A DNA stretch of 64,000 nucleotides from Hymenobacter terrestris (GTDB lineage Bacteria; Bacteroidota; Bacteroidia; Cytophagales; Hymenobacteraceae). The translations under genes were made by a program, and so were the position numbers. Each line of letters opens with the position of its first letter. Positions within the stretch are counted from its first letter, which is position 1. Location: the NCBI RefSeq assembly GCF_013377905.1, contig NZ_JABKAV010000018.1, forward strand, positions 1 to 64,000. The letters are read 5' to 3'. Positions 25,072 to 33,389 of this stretch are shown piece after piece. Below the pieces are notes generated by a model. The model worked only from the letters and a program-made list of their open reading frames with translations, did not search any database and was not told where the DNA came from.

Positions 25072-26148
25072 ATGAAAAACCTGCTGCTAGCCACCCTGAT
25101 TCTGTTATTTGCCACTTCGGGCTGTGCCCTTAAGCCCACCAATAAGTACGACGTGTTCACGGAGCGCGCCGAACTGCCCCGCGAGGAAGCCGTCCACAAA
25201 CAGAATTCCTTGGAATGGTGGTACTTCACCGGCCACCTGCGCGACAAGGCCACTGGCGAAATGTTCGGCGTCGAATACGTATTCTTCCACTTCAACATCA
25301 ACGGTAAGCGCGACTGGCAGATGGTGAACTTCGCCCTCACCGATCCGCAAAACAAGCAATTCCGCTACGACTATAAAGTCACGCGCCTGCCCGAGCTAAT
25401 GCCCTCGGTTTTGCCCCTCAACCTGAGCGCCCGCAAGAAAAACGAAACCTGGACCCTTACTGGCCAGGAAGGTCGCTACCGCCTGCAGGGCCGCATGGCC
25501 GAACATGCCGGCCAAGCCATCGACCTGACGACCACGCCCGCCAAGCCCGTGCTGCTGCACAACGGCACCGGCTACGAAAACTACGGCAACGTAGCCAAGG
25601 CTGGCTACTACAGCTACCCGCGCCTGGCCACCACCGGCACCCTCGAAATAGGCGGCAAAGTGCGGCAGGTGGAAGGTGAGTTGTGGTACGACCGCCAATG
25701 GAATGGCAACTCCGTAACCAACAAGGGTATCGGCTGGGATTGGTTTTCGGTGCAGCTCGATGAGCCTCGCACCGAGCTGATGGCCTACCAGCTATTCGAC
25801 CGCAAAACCAATCAAACTGTGAGTGGCGGCACCCACTACGGGCCCGACCTGACCAATCTGCACCTGAACGCGGAGGATTTCCAGCTCGACGTGCTCGAAT
25901 ACTGGACCAGCCCGCATTCCAAGCTTCGTTATCCCAACAAGTGGCGCCTGCGCGTGCCTAGCCAGGGCTACGACCTTACCATCACGCCCGTGATGTCCGA
26001 TCAGGAGCTGACGCTAAAGCTTATTGCCGGCATCAAAATGCACTATTGGGAAGGAATGTGCCGCGTAGAGGGTACGCACAACGGAAAACCCGTAAAAGGG
26101 AACAGCTACGTCGAGATAACGAATCGAGGCAAAGAGGAGAAGAAGTAA
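25072..26148 (+). CDS. CrtC/AttH-like lipocalin-domain lipoprotein
   Basis: 358-aa protein related to the hydroxyneurosporene synthase/AttH lipocalin-like family. The hallmark SLEWWYFTGHL occurs near residue 43, with DRQWNGNS and GWDWFSVQLD in the second half. The N-terminus is a lipoprotein signal with lipobox TSGC (Cys19), so it should be anchored in the envelope. True CrtC enzymes hydrate carotenoids, but many relatives have other or unknown roles, and no carotenoid gene is nearby. Precise function is uncertain; family assignment is good. Confidence 0.83.
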   Translation: MKNLLLATLILLFATSGCALKPTNKYDVFTERAELPREEAVHKQNSLEWWYFTGHLRDKATGEMFGVEYVFFHFNINGKRDWQMVNFALTDPQNKQFRYDYKVTRLPELMPSVLPLNLSARKKNETWTLTGQEGRYRLQGRMAEHAGQAIDLTTTPAKPVLLHNGTGYENYGNVAKAGYYSYPRLATTGTLEIGGKVRQVEGELWYDRQWNGNSVTNKGIGWDWFSVQLDEPRTELMAYQLFDRKTNQTVSGGTHYGPDLTNLHLNAEDFQLDVLEYWTSPHSKLRYPNKWRLRVPSQGYDLTITPVMSDQELTLKLIAGIKMHYWEGMCRVEGTHNGKPVKGNSYVEITNRGKEEKK

Positions 26149-26164
26149 GACGTTAGGAGTGATA

Positions 26165-26205
26165 GGAAACCGTCATGCTGAGCTTGTCGAAGCATGACGG
26201 TTTCC
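26165..26205. repeat. Palindromic REP-like element, GTCATGCTGAGC family (copy 2)
   Basis: 15-nt perfect arms GGAAACCGTCATGCT and complement (26165-26179, 26191-26205) around GAGCTTGTCGA, between convergent genes. It may also act as a terminator. Confidence 0.75.
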
Positions 26206-26227
26206 TTCCCTTTCTCGCCTCGCCAAC

Positions 26228-27421
26228 TCACCCGTTCAGAATCACCCGGAAGGTGGTGCCGCGGCCGGGCTCGCTCCATTTCACGAAGAGGCGGCCCTTG
26301 TGGTAGTTTTCGATGATGCGCTTAGCCAGGGCCAGGCCCAGGCCCCAACCGCGCTTTTTAGTGGTGTAGCCGGGCAGAAATACACGCTGCAGCTTGCTTT
26401 TAGAGATGCCCTTACCTGTGTCAGTGATGTCGAGGGCAATCTGGTTGTTACTGCCGCGCACCGGCCGGCGTATATGTAGCGTAATACTGCCGCGCCCGTC
26501 CATGGCGTCCACGGCATTCTTGCAGATATTCTCAATCACCCAGTCGAACAGCGGGATGTTTACCTGAGCTGGCGTATCGGTGGGCAGGTCTGTTTTTACC
26601 TCGAAGCTAACTTTGCGCGACACCCGGCTTTGCAGGTAGCTGATGGCATTTTCCGTCACACGCAGGATATTCTCATCGCCTAGCACCGGCACCGAGCCAA
26701 TGTTGCTGAACCGCTCGGTAATAATTTCGAGCCTCCGAATATCCTTGCCCAGTTCCTCCACAATCGGCTCGTCCTTAAAGCGTTCCGAATCGCGCAGGTA
26801 CTGTTGCCAGCCCACCAGGCTGCTGAGCGGTGTGCCTAGCTGGTGAGCAGTTTCCTTGGCCAGGCCCACCCACACACGGTTTTGCTCGGCCCGCCGCGAG
26901 TAGCTAAAGGCGAAGTAGGCAATAACGGCCAGGCAGCCGATAATGGCCAGTTGCACCAGCGGGTACAGCCGCAGCTGGGTCAGCAAATCTGACTCCTTGT
27001 AGTATAGGAAGTTGCGCAGGCCGGCGCCTATTTTTATTTCGATAGGCGGGTGTTGCTCCTGCATCTGGGCAATCTGGTTGCGCAGATACTGCGTCTTTTC
27101 TTCCTCATCTGCTCCCTCAGGCACGCGCACGTTGCGGGCGTCGATGATGTTATCGTCGCCGTCGGTGATGATGACGGGGATGGTTTTGTTGGCATCAATA
27201 ATTTCGTCGTAGAGAAACGACAGGTTCGACTCCTCCTCAGTGTTGATGATGTAGCGCTGGGTTTTGGCGTAGAGGTCGATTTGCTGCTGCTCGCGCTCGG
27301 AAAGGCGCTGCACCAGCACGTTGGTATAAATGACGGTAGCGGCCCCAATCAGCAGGGCCACAGCCACAATGAGGAGCTTGATGCGCGACTTCTGGTCGTA
27401 GATGGCAATGGTAGGGAGCAC
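26228..27421 (-). CDS. Orphan sensor histidine kinase
   Basis: Membrane histidine kinase. One membrane helix near the N-terminus (LLIVAVALLIGAATVIY), an extracytoplasmic stretch of about 130 residues, a second helix (LVQLAIIGCLAVIAYFAF), the H-box KETAHQLGTPLSSL, then a complete HATPase_c domain: N-box ENICKNAVDAM, DTGKGIS, and WGLGLALAKRI. No HAMP domain and no response regulator gene is adjacent. The frame is open back to an ATG at 27607, but the added residues are Arg/Pro-rich and overlap the promoter zone of hemA; I favour the GTG at 27421, shortly before IAIYDQKSR. The start is uncertain. Confidence 0.85.
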   Translation of the reverse strand: MLPTIAIYDQKSRIKLLIVAVALLIGAATVIYTNVLVQRLSEREQQQIDLYAKTQRYIINTEEESNLSFLYDEIIDANKTIPVIITDGDDNIIDARNVRVPEGADEEEKTQYLRNQIAQMQEQHPPIEIKIGAGLRNFLYYKESDLLTQLRLYPLVQLAIIGCLAVIAYFAFSYSRRAEQNRVWVGLAKETAHQLGTPLSSLVGWQQYLRDSERFKDEPIVEELGKDIRRLEIITERFSNIGSVPVLGDENILRVTENAISYLQSRVSRKVSFEVKTDLPTDTPAQVNIPLFDWVIENICKNAVDAMDGRGSITLHIRRPVRGSNNQIALDITDTGKGISKSKLQRVFLPGYTTKKRGWGLGLALAKRIIENYHKGRLFVKWSEPGRGTTFRVILNG

Positions 27422-27647
27422 GGCGGGCAGCAAAACAGCGAAAGGCAGACCCCCGATACGGCGGCGGCGGCCCCGAAGATACGGTCCCGGCCAAAGCCAG
27501 GCTCTACGGTTCGAAAAGATGAATTTCAGCAACCAGGTCCGGCTACAAACCGCGCTGGTAGCATTTCCCGCGGGTTTCGCCTGTAATAGTAGTTTGTCCC
27601 GAACCACTGACCCCTATCTGCTGTTTTTACCCTAGCAATTTGTATCG

Positions 27648-27655
27648 TAATTTTG
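27648..27655 (+). promoter_or_regulatory. -7 element TAATTTTG for hemA
   Basis: Exact TAnnTTTG, 28 nt before the hemA ATG, implying a short leader. Confidence 0.5.
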
Positions 27656-27683
27656 CCCCCTGCTATCTGCCTTAGCTCTTGCT

Positions 27684-28955
27684 ATGTCCCATCCTTTTCA
27701 AGCTGTCAGTCTCTCGTTCAAGAAAGCGCCGCTCGCCATCCGCGAGTTGATTGCGCTGGACGAGGCGGCCTGCCGGCGCCTGCTGCAAATCCTACACCAT
27801 GAGCTCGACCTGACGGATTTGCTGGTGCTGAGCACCTGCAACCGTACGGAAGTATACTATTCGGCCGAGCACGACCATAGTGCCGCTGTTATCGGCGCCC
27901 TGGCCCGCCTGAAAAGCCTGCCTGATGCGGCCGGGTTTGCACCTTACTTCGACGTATTTACCGGCTCATCCGACGCCGTGCGCCACCTGTTCGAGGTAGC
28001 CATGGGCTTAGAGGCGCAGGTAGTGGGCGATTTGCAGATCAGCAACCAGGTAAAGCAGGCTTACCAATGGTCGGCCGATGCCGACGCGGCTGGGCCATTT
28101 TTGCACCGGCTGCTGCACACTGTTTTCTTCACCAATAAGCGCGTACAGCAGGAAACGGCCTTCCGCGATGGGGCTGCTTCTACCTCGTATGCCACGCTGG
28201 AGCTGGTGGAGGAACTGACCGCCGACGTGGCCAACCCTCGGGTGCTGGTAGTAGGCTTGGGCGAAATCGGGGCCGACGTCTGCCGCCACTTTGGCGACAG
28301 CAAGCTCTTCACCGACGTTACCATCTGTAACCGCACCCGCAGCAAGGCCGAAGCCCTGGCCGAAGAGTGTGGCCTGAAGGTGCTCGACTTTGAAGACTTG
28401 GCCGAGGGCCTCAAGGATGCCGATGTTATCATCAGCAGCATTGCCCGGCCCGAGCCGTTCTTCAGCAAGGCCCTGGTAGCCAACTTAGAGGTGCTGAGCT
28501 ACAAATTCTTCATCGACCTGTCGGTGCCGCGCAGCATCGCGCCCGACGTGGAGCAGGTGCCTGGTGTGCTGGTCTACAACATCGACGCCATCCAGAGCAA
28601 GGCTTCGGCCGCGCTGGAGCGCCGGCTGAATTCGGTGCCGCAGGTGCGGGCCATCATCGAGGAAAGCATGGAGAGCCTGCGCGACTGGACCAAAGAGATG
28701 ATGGTGTCGCCTACTATCCAGAAACTGAAAAACGCGCTGGAGCAGATTCGTCTCGAAGAGCTGGACCGCTACAACAAAAAGAAAATCAGCCCCGAAGAAG
28801 CCAAGCGTCTCGACGACATCACCCGCTCGCTGATGCAGAAAATCCTCAAGCAACCCGTGCTCCAGCTCAAGGCTGCCTGCAAGCGTGGCGAAGCCGACCA
28901 GCTCATCGATACGCTCACCGACTTATTCGACCTGGAGCGCCAACCGGCTTTTTAG
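27684..28955 (+). CDS. hemA: Glutamyl-tRNA reductase
   Basis: 423-aa enzyme making glutamate-1-semialdehyde from Glu-tRNA, the first step of tetrapyrrole synthesis by the C5 route. The catalytic-cysteine motif LSTCNRTEVYY is near residue 52. GLEAQVVGDLQISNQVKQAY, the Rossmann motif LVVGLGEIG and CNRTRSKAEALAEE follow, then the C-terminal dimerisation helices. It is divergent from the histidine kinase and stands alone. HemW at the left edge is in the same broad pathway but is far away. Confidence 0.96.
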   Translation: MSHPFQAVSLSFKKAPLAIRELIALDEAACRRLLQILHHELDLTDLLVLSTCNRTEVYYSAEHDHSAAVIGALARLKSLPDAAGFAPYFDVFTGSSDAVRHLFEVAMGLEAQVVGDLQISNQVKQAYQWSADADAAGPFLHRLLHTVFFTNKRVQQETAFRDGAASTSYATLELVEELTADVANPRVLVVGLGEIGADVCRHFGDSKLFTDVTICNRTRSKAEALAEECGLKVLDFEDLAEGLKDADVIISSIARPEPFFSKALVANLEVLSYKFFIDLSVPRSIAPDVEQVPGVLVYNIDAIQSKASAALERRLNSVPQVRAIIEESMESLRDWTKEMMVSPTIQKLKNALEQIRLEELDRYNKKKISPEEAKRLDDITRSLMQKILKQPVLQLKAACKRGEADQLIDTLTDLFDLERQPAF

Positions 28956-28986
28956 GCTGTTAGCTGAGAGCCGTTAGCCGTTAGCT
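28955..28986. repeat. Intergenic GTTAGC repeat cluster
   Basis: GGCTGTTAGCTGAGAG, CCGTTAGCC and GTTAGCTT occur in tandem directly after the hemA stop. Confidence 0.5.
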
Positions 28987-29013
28987 TCCGTTCTGAAATC
29001 ATAATCCTAAACC

Positions 29014-29060
29014 AAAAAGAAGGCCCCGCACTCAACCGAGTGCGGGGCCTTCTTCGTTTT
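29014..29060. terminator. Bidirectional terminator
   Basis: AAGAAGGCCCCGCACTC and GAGTGCGGGGCCTTCTT arms with AACC loop and a T-rich tail, between convergent hemA and the ArsR-type gene. Confidence 0.88.
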
Positions 29061-29080
29061 TTCAGCCAACAGCTAACAGC

Positions 29081-29389
29081 TTAGATAGACTCACAGCATT
29101 CTTCGAGCGAATCGATAACGTCGAGCAGTTTGGGGATGGAAAGAGAGTAGTAGATTTTGGTCCCTACTTTCAGCGACGACAGAATGCCGCGGTCTTTGAG
29201 GGTAATGAGGTGCTGGGAGGCAATGGCCTGGGGCAGGTCGAGGGTCCGGTAAATCTCCGTGACGGTCATCTTATCCTCTTTGCCCAGCAGGTCCACGATG
29301 GCCAACCGTTTGGGGTGAGCCAGTACCTTAAGAATGGCAGCGGCTTTATATGCTTTCTTCGATTCGACTCGGGCAAGTAGTGGCTTCAT
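29081..29389 (-). CDS. ArsR-family winged-helix transcriptional regulator
   Basis: 102-aa DNA-binding protein of the ArsR/SmtB type. The winged helix shows LKVLAHPKRLAIVDLLG, the recognition region LDLPQAIASQHLITLKDRGIL, and the wing LKVGTKIYYSL. No ELCVC metal motif follows the first helix, so metal sensing through the classic alpha-3 site is unlikely. Two adjacent cysteines occur at the C-terminus (EECCESI). The divergent neighbour is an amino-acid dehydrogenase about 230 nt away; that gene is a possible target but this is inference. Confidence 0.88.
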   Translation of the reverse strand: MKPLLARVESKKAYKAAAILKVLAHPKRLAIVDLLGKEDKMTVTEIYRTLDLPQAIASQHLITLKDRGILSSLKVGTKIYYSLSIPKLLDVIDSLEECCESI

Positions 29390-29573
29390 TTCGGCAATGC
29401 AAAGGTGGTATTACGGAACGGTAGGCGGGAATAGGGCTAATACGATATTAGGGGCCTGCAAAGTTCCTTTTACCAAAATACTATACTCGTAAATCTTAGA
29501 TAAGCTCAACATTAAGCAGGCAAGACATTGGCGGCCGGGCTGCCCGCCTGATGGGGCCTGCCGCCCGTGTGCC

Positions 29574-29581
29574 TACCTTTG
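29574..29581 (+). promoter_or_regulatory. -7 element TACCTTTG for the second dehydrogenase
   Basis: Exact TAnnTTTG, 40 nt before the ATG at 29621. It supports this start over an upstream in-frame ATG at 29567, which would precede the promoter. Confidence 0.5.
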
Positions 29582-29620
29582 CTGCCCAAATACCCCTCTC
29601 ATACCACCTTTTTCTACCTG

Positions 29621-30850
29621 ATGAAAGACCTGCTGGCTAAGTTTGAAAATAAGCGTCCCGAAATCGTATTTGAATGGCAGGACGCCGAAACCGAAGCCGA
29701 AGGCTGGGTGGTCATCAACTCGTTGCGGGGCGGCGCGGCCGGTGGCGGCACCCGCATGCGTCTGGGCCTCGACAAGCGCGAGGTAGAAAGCCTGGCCAAA
29801 ACCATGGAAGTAAAATTCACCGTATCGGGCCCGGCCATTGGCGGAGCCAAATCGGGCATCAACTTTGACCCCCGCGACCCCCGCAAGCGCGGCGTGCTGG
29901 AGCGCTGGTACAAGGCCGTTTTCCCGCTCCTGAAAAACTATTACGGCACGGGCGGCGACCTGAACGTGGACGAAATCCACGAAGTCATCCCCATCACCGA
30001 AGAATACGGCCTCTGGCACCCGCAGGAAGGGGTGGTGAACGGGCACTACCAGGCCACCGAGCCCCAGAAAATCCAGAAGCTGGGCCAGCTGCGCCAGGGC
30101 GTGGTAAAAGTGCTCGAAGACGTAGCCTACTCGCCCGATCTGCGCCGCCGCTACACCGTGGCCGACCTGATAACCGGCTACGGCGTGGCCGAGGCTGTGC
30201 GCCATTACTACGCGCTGTGGGGTGGGCGCTCGGTCGAGGGTAAGCGGGTTATCATTCAGGGCTGGGGCAATGTGGGGGCAGCGGCGGCCTACTACCTGGC
30301 CAGCCAGGGAGCCCGCATCACCGGCATTATCGATCGGGCCGGCGGGCTGCTGAGCACCGAAGGCTTTGAGCTGGAAGAAATCCGCCAGCTGATGCTTAAT
30401 CGTGAAGGCAACGAGCTGAAGGCCGACAACCGGCTGTCGTTCGAGGAAATAAATGAGCAGATCTGGACCAGTGGGGCCGAGATATTTGTGCCCGCCGCCG
30501 CCTCGCGTCTCGTTACAAAGGCTCAGGTAGAAGCCCTGGCCGCCAATGGCCTCGAAGTTATTTCCTGTGGTGCCAACGTGCCGTTTCAAGACCCCGAAAT
30601 CTTCTTCGGCCCTACCGGCGAGTTTGCTGATGCCCGGGTCAGCGTCATCCCCGATTTTATTGCCAATTGCGGCATGGCCCGCGTGTTTGCCTACCTGATG
30701 GAGTCGGATGCCGAAATTACCGATCAGGCCATTTTTGAGGACACCTCGCGCATCATCCGGGCGGCGCTGGAACGCACCCGCGCCCAGGGCGAGGAGCACA
30801 CCGGCTTGGCCCAGAAGTCGTTCGAAATGGCCCTGCGCCAGTTGGTGTAG
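29621..30850 (+). CDS. Divergent Glu/Leu/Phe/Val dehydrogenase
   Basis: 409-aa amino-acid dehydrogenase. The dimerisation domain has SLRGGAAGGGTRMRLG and the lysine motif IGGAKSGINFDPRDP, where the usual GGAKGGI has Ser in place of Gly. Where the canonical enzyme has PAPDVGT this one has GTGGDLNVDE. The Rossmann domain is intact (IIQGWGNVGAAAAYYLASQG). It clearly belongs to the ELFV superfamily but to a different subgroup from the enzymes at 9103 and 46875. Substrate is uncertain. Confidence 0.85.
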   Translation: MKDLLAKFENKRPEIVFEWQDAETEAEGWVVINSLRGGAAGGGTRMRLGLDKREVESLAKTMEVKFTVSGPAIGGAKSGINFDPRDPRKRGVLERWYKAVFPLLKNYYGTGGDLNVDEIHEVIPITEEYGLWHPQEGVVNGHYQATEPQKIQKLGQLRQGVVKVLEDVAYSPDLRRRYTVADLITGYGVAEAVRHYYALWGGRSVEGKRVIIQGWGNVGAAAAYYLASQGARITGIIDRAGGLLSTEGFELEEIRQLMLNREGNELKADNRLSFEEINEQIWTSGAEIFVPAAASRLVTKAQVEALAANGLEVISCGANVPFQDPEIFFGPTGEFADARVSVIPDFIANCGMARVFAYLMESDAEITDQAIFEDTSRIIRAALERTRAQGEEHTGLAQKSFEMALRQLV

Positions 30851-30933
30851 CTTCCGGGCGGCCGGTTGACCGGCCCGGTATTTGTAGCCGGGCTGTGCAT
30901 AACGCGAAGCAAATCTTTGCGTTACAAAGTTTT

Positions 30934-30983
30934 AACAAGCCGTCTGCTTGCTGCCCGCCGGGGTGGTCGGCAGCCGGCTTGTT
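30934..30983 (+). terminator. Possible hairpin terminator
   Basis: AACAAGCCG and CGGCTTGTT arms with an internal CTGCC/GGCAG pairing, after the dehydrogenase and just before the MscS gene. Confidence 0.4.
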
Positions 30984-31014
30984 TGTTGCCCCTTTACCCT
31001 TTTTACCCGCACCT

Positions 31015-32178
31015 ATGTCTCTTTCCGAAATCCTTCACTATCACTTACTCGGCATTGAAGTGCAGGAATACCTGACGGCCGCTGCCATTCTGGTGGCCGG
31101 TTTTGTATTGAAAAACCTGGTGTCGCGCCTGCTGACGAAGGTGTTGTTCCGGTTTTTCAAGAAGGTGGGAGAAGGCGTTACGGAGCAGCAGTTTCATGAA
31201 CTGCTGATCAAGCCCATTAGCGTCGTTATCTTCTTTATCACCATCTTCATCGCCTACAGCGTGATGGATATTCCGGTGCGCTCTTCAGAACTGGGCCATG
31301 ACACGCCGTGGTTTGCAGAACTGGCCTTCCGGGTATACCAGATTGCCTTTATAGCGGGTGTCACCTGGATTTTCCTGCGTATGATTGACCTAGCGGTGCT
31401 GGTGTTCATGAAACGGGCCCTGCGCGACCCTTCGCGGCTTACCAACCAACTCGTGCCTTTCGCCCGCGACCTGATCAAGCTGTTTGTGGCCATTATTGCC
31501 TTTCTGGTGGTGCTGGGCCGTGTATTCAGTATCGATGTAACGGCCCTGGTGGGTGGCCTGGGTATTGGCGGCTTGGCCGTGGCTTTCGCCGCCAAGGAGA
31601 GCCTCGAAAACCTGCTGGCCTCGTTTACTATCTTCCTGGACCGGCCCTTTGAGGTGGGCGACCTGGTGAGCGTGGGCGATTTGACGGGCTCGGTAGAGAA
31701 AATTGGTTTCCGTAGCACCCGAATTCGTACCGTGGAGAAAAGCTACGTGACGGTGCCCAACAAATCAATGATTGACAAGCCGCTCGACAACCTTTCGCGC
31801 CGCACTTCCCGCCGGGTGTTCTTCATGATGTCGCTCACCCAGATGACGACCAGCACCCAGTTACACCGCATCATCGAGCTGGTGCACAAGGCCATTGTAG
31901 AGCACCGCCTCATCGAGCCCGATGTGCAGGTAAAATTCACCTCCCTGACATCTAATTCGAAGGACGTGCGGGTACAGTACTACGTGCGTACCGACAGCTA
32001 CGACGAGTACCTCGACGTGATGGAGGAAATCAACTTTAAAATCATTTCGGCCGTGGAGGAAGTTGGAGCCGACTTCGTTGACACTACCATGACCCGGCTA
32101 TCGGGCGGTTCCAGTAACTCCGATTTGCCCAAAAGCCTGCAGCCACAAAGCGGCGGTCAGTCGATTGCCAGCTCCTGA
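31015..32178 (+). CDS. MscS-family mechanosensitive channel
   Basis: 387-aa small-conductance mechanosensitive channel type. Four hydrophobic segments are visible; the pore-lining helix reads TALVGGLGIGGLAVAFAAKESLENLL, with the Gly/Ala pattern of MscS TM3. It is followed by the beta domain (FEVGDLVSVGDLTGSVEKIGFRSTRIRT) and a C-terminal alpha/beta domain. The ATG at 31015 begins MSLSEILHYH; the frame is open upstream but overlaps a hairpin. It probably releases osmolytes on hypo-osmotic shock. Confidence 0.92.
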   Translation: MSLSEILHYHLLGIEVQEYLTAAAILVAGFVLKNLVSRLLTKVLFRFFKKVGEGVTEQQFHELLIKPISVVIFFITIFIAYSVMDIPVRSSELGHDTPWFAELAFRVYQIAFIAGVTWIFLRMIDLAVLVFMKRALRDPSRLTNQLVPFARDLIKLFVAIIAFLVVLGRVFSIDVTALVGGLGIGGLAVAFAAKESLENLLASFTIFLDRPFEVGDLVSVGDLTGSVEKIGFRSTRIRTVEKSYVTVPNKSMIDKPLDNLSRRTSRRVFFMMSLTQMTTSTQLHRIIELVHKAIVEHRLIEPDVQVKFTSLTSNSKDVRVQYYVRTDSYDEYLDVMEEINFKIISAVEEVGADFVDTTMTRLSGGSSNSDLPKSLQPQSGGQSIASS

Positions 32179-32241
32179 ATATTGGGTCGGCTGCCGCCAG
32201 TGTCTGAGCAAGAGCGCCGGATATCTTGTCAAAAGCCGCAC

Positions 32242-32283
32242 AAAAAAGGGGGCCGCACTCAACTGAGTGCGGCCCCCTTTTTT
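32242..32283. terminator. Bidirectional terminator
   Basis: 20-nt perfect arms with a two-base loop (32242-32261, 32264-32283), between convergent genes. The tip resembles that of the 29014-29060 terminator. Confidence 0.88.
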
Positions 32284-32300
32284 GTTTTTCAGCTAATAGC

Positions 32301-33200
32301 CTAGCGCCTTCCGCCGCCGAGCAGGCCCCCGAGCAAGCCGCCGAGGCCACCGCCCATCAGGCCGCCGAGGCCGCCGCCACCGCTGCTACGAGGCTGCGAG
32401 TTGGGCTGGCCACCCAGGCCGCCCAGAATCGACATGAGGGAGCCGAGGCCGCCGCCGCCGGTGTGCGAGCCCTGCTGCGGATAGTTGTCGTACTGGCCTT
32501 GCTGTTGCTGGCCACCACCCATTCCGCCGCTCAGCAGACCGCCGCCCAGCAAACCGCCCAGCAGGCTACCCATGCCGCTTTGGGCCGCGCCGCCGAGCAG
32601 GCCGCCCATACTGCCGCCCATCATTCCGCCGCCGCCGCCGCTCTGGCCCCGGCCGCCCATCACCTTCGAAATCACCATGGGGGCCACAATGCCGAGCAGG
32701 CCCGCCATCAGGGCGTTTTTAGGAATGCCCGCACTTTCGAGCTTGTCGCCGATGCCGCCCAAAAAGCTCTGCTTGGCCGGGTCGCTGGCGTCGTGGGGTA
32801 CGTTGGAAGCCTGGTCCACTACCTGCTCTAGCGTATGCTGCTGCTCCTCATTGATGCCCAGGTACTGCGAAATCTTGTTCACCATCTCTTCCTCGGTATT
32901 CGAGTAAGCACCATCGGCGCGGGCGAAGCTGATGAGGTCGGTAACGAGCGAGAAGCGCAGGTCGCTGCCGCGCAGCGTATCGAGGTTGCTCTTTACCGTT
33001 TCGTTGCTCGAGCTCTTGGCTGCCATCAGTACCTGTTGGGTAGCGGCACCACTAAGACCAGCTTGGTGGGAAAGCTGCTGCAAAAACTCGATTTCCGGTG
33101 CCGAAGCCTCACGGTCGGCCGAAGCCAGGCTGGCAATAGCACTCAGATAGGCGGCTTTTTCCTGGTCGGAATAGTTTTGGAGCAGTTGTGAGTCGTTCAT
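32301..33200 (-). CDS. TerB-like domain protein with Gly-rich tail
   Basis: 299-aa protein. The N-terminal 130 residues are an all-helical TerB-like/DUF533-like domain (EKAAYLSAIASLASADREASAPEIEFL, and a second half with LISFARADGAYSNTEEEMVNKI). Then GGIGDKLESAGIPKNALMAGLLGIVAPMVISKVMG forms a helical hinge. The last 120 residues are a low-complexity Gly/Met/Gln region with GGLLGG repeats and QQQQGQYDNYPQQG. Start at 33200 (MNDSQLL); a further ATG at 33212 adds four residues. The GC-rich tail creates a long alanine-rich frame on the opposite strand, which is a shadow. Function unknown. Confidence 0.8.
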   Translation of the reverse strand: MNDSQLLQNYSDQEKAAYLSAIASLASADREASAPEIEFLQQLSHQAGLSGAATQQVLMAAKSSSNETVKSNLDTLRGSDLRFSLVTDLISFARADGAYSNTEEEMVNKISQYLGINEEQQHTLEQVVDQASNVPHDASDPAKQSFLGGIGDKLESAGIPKNALMAGLLGIVAPMVISKVMGGRGQSGGGGGMMGGSMGGLLGGAAQSGMGSLLGGLLGGGLLSGGMGGGQQQQGQYDNYPQQGSHTGGGGLGSLMSILGGLGGQPNSQPRSSGGGGLGGLMGGGLGGLLGGLLGGGRR

Positions 33201-33389
33201 GATTACAGTCAAAAGGGTGGAAAAACGTCTTCTGCTCCCTTAACGCGGCTTTAGGGTTGAGGTTGGCCCGGGCTCGAACAAGCCTCGCAAAATGATGCGC
33301 TGATTTGCCAAAAAGCCGCACGAAGGCCATAATCATAAACATACGCGGGGCCGGAAAGCAGTTCTGCGGCTACCAACGGCGGCGACGGC

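Noticed and set aside
32226..32831. Alanine/glutamine-rich frame on the plus strand
   Set aside because: It is the reverse of the Gly-rich tail of the TerB-like gene and begins inside a terminator.
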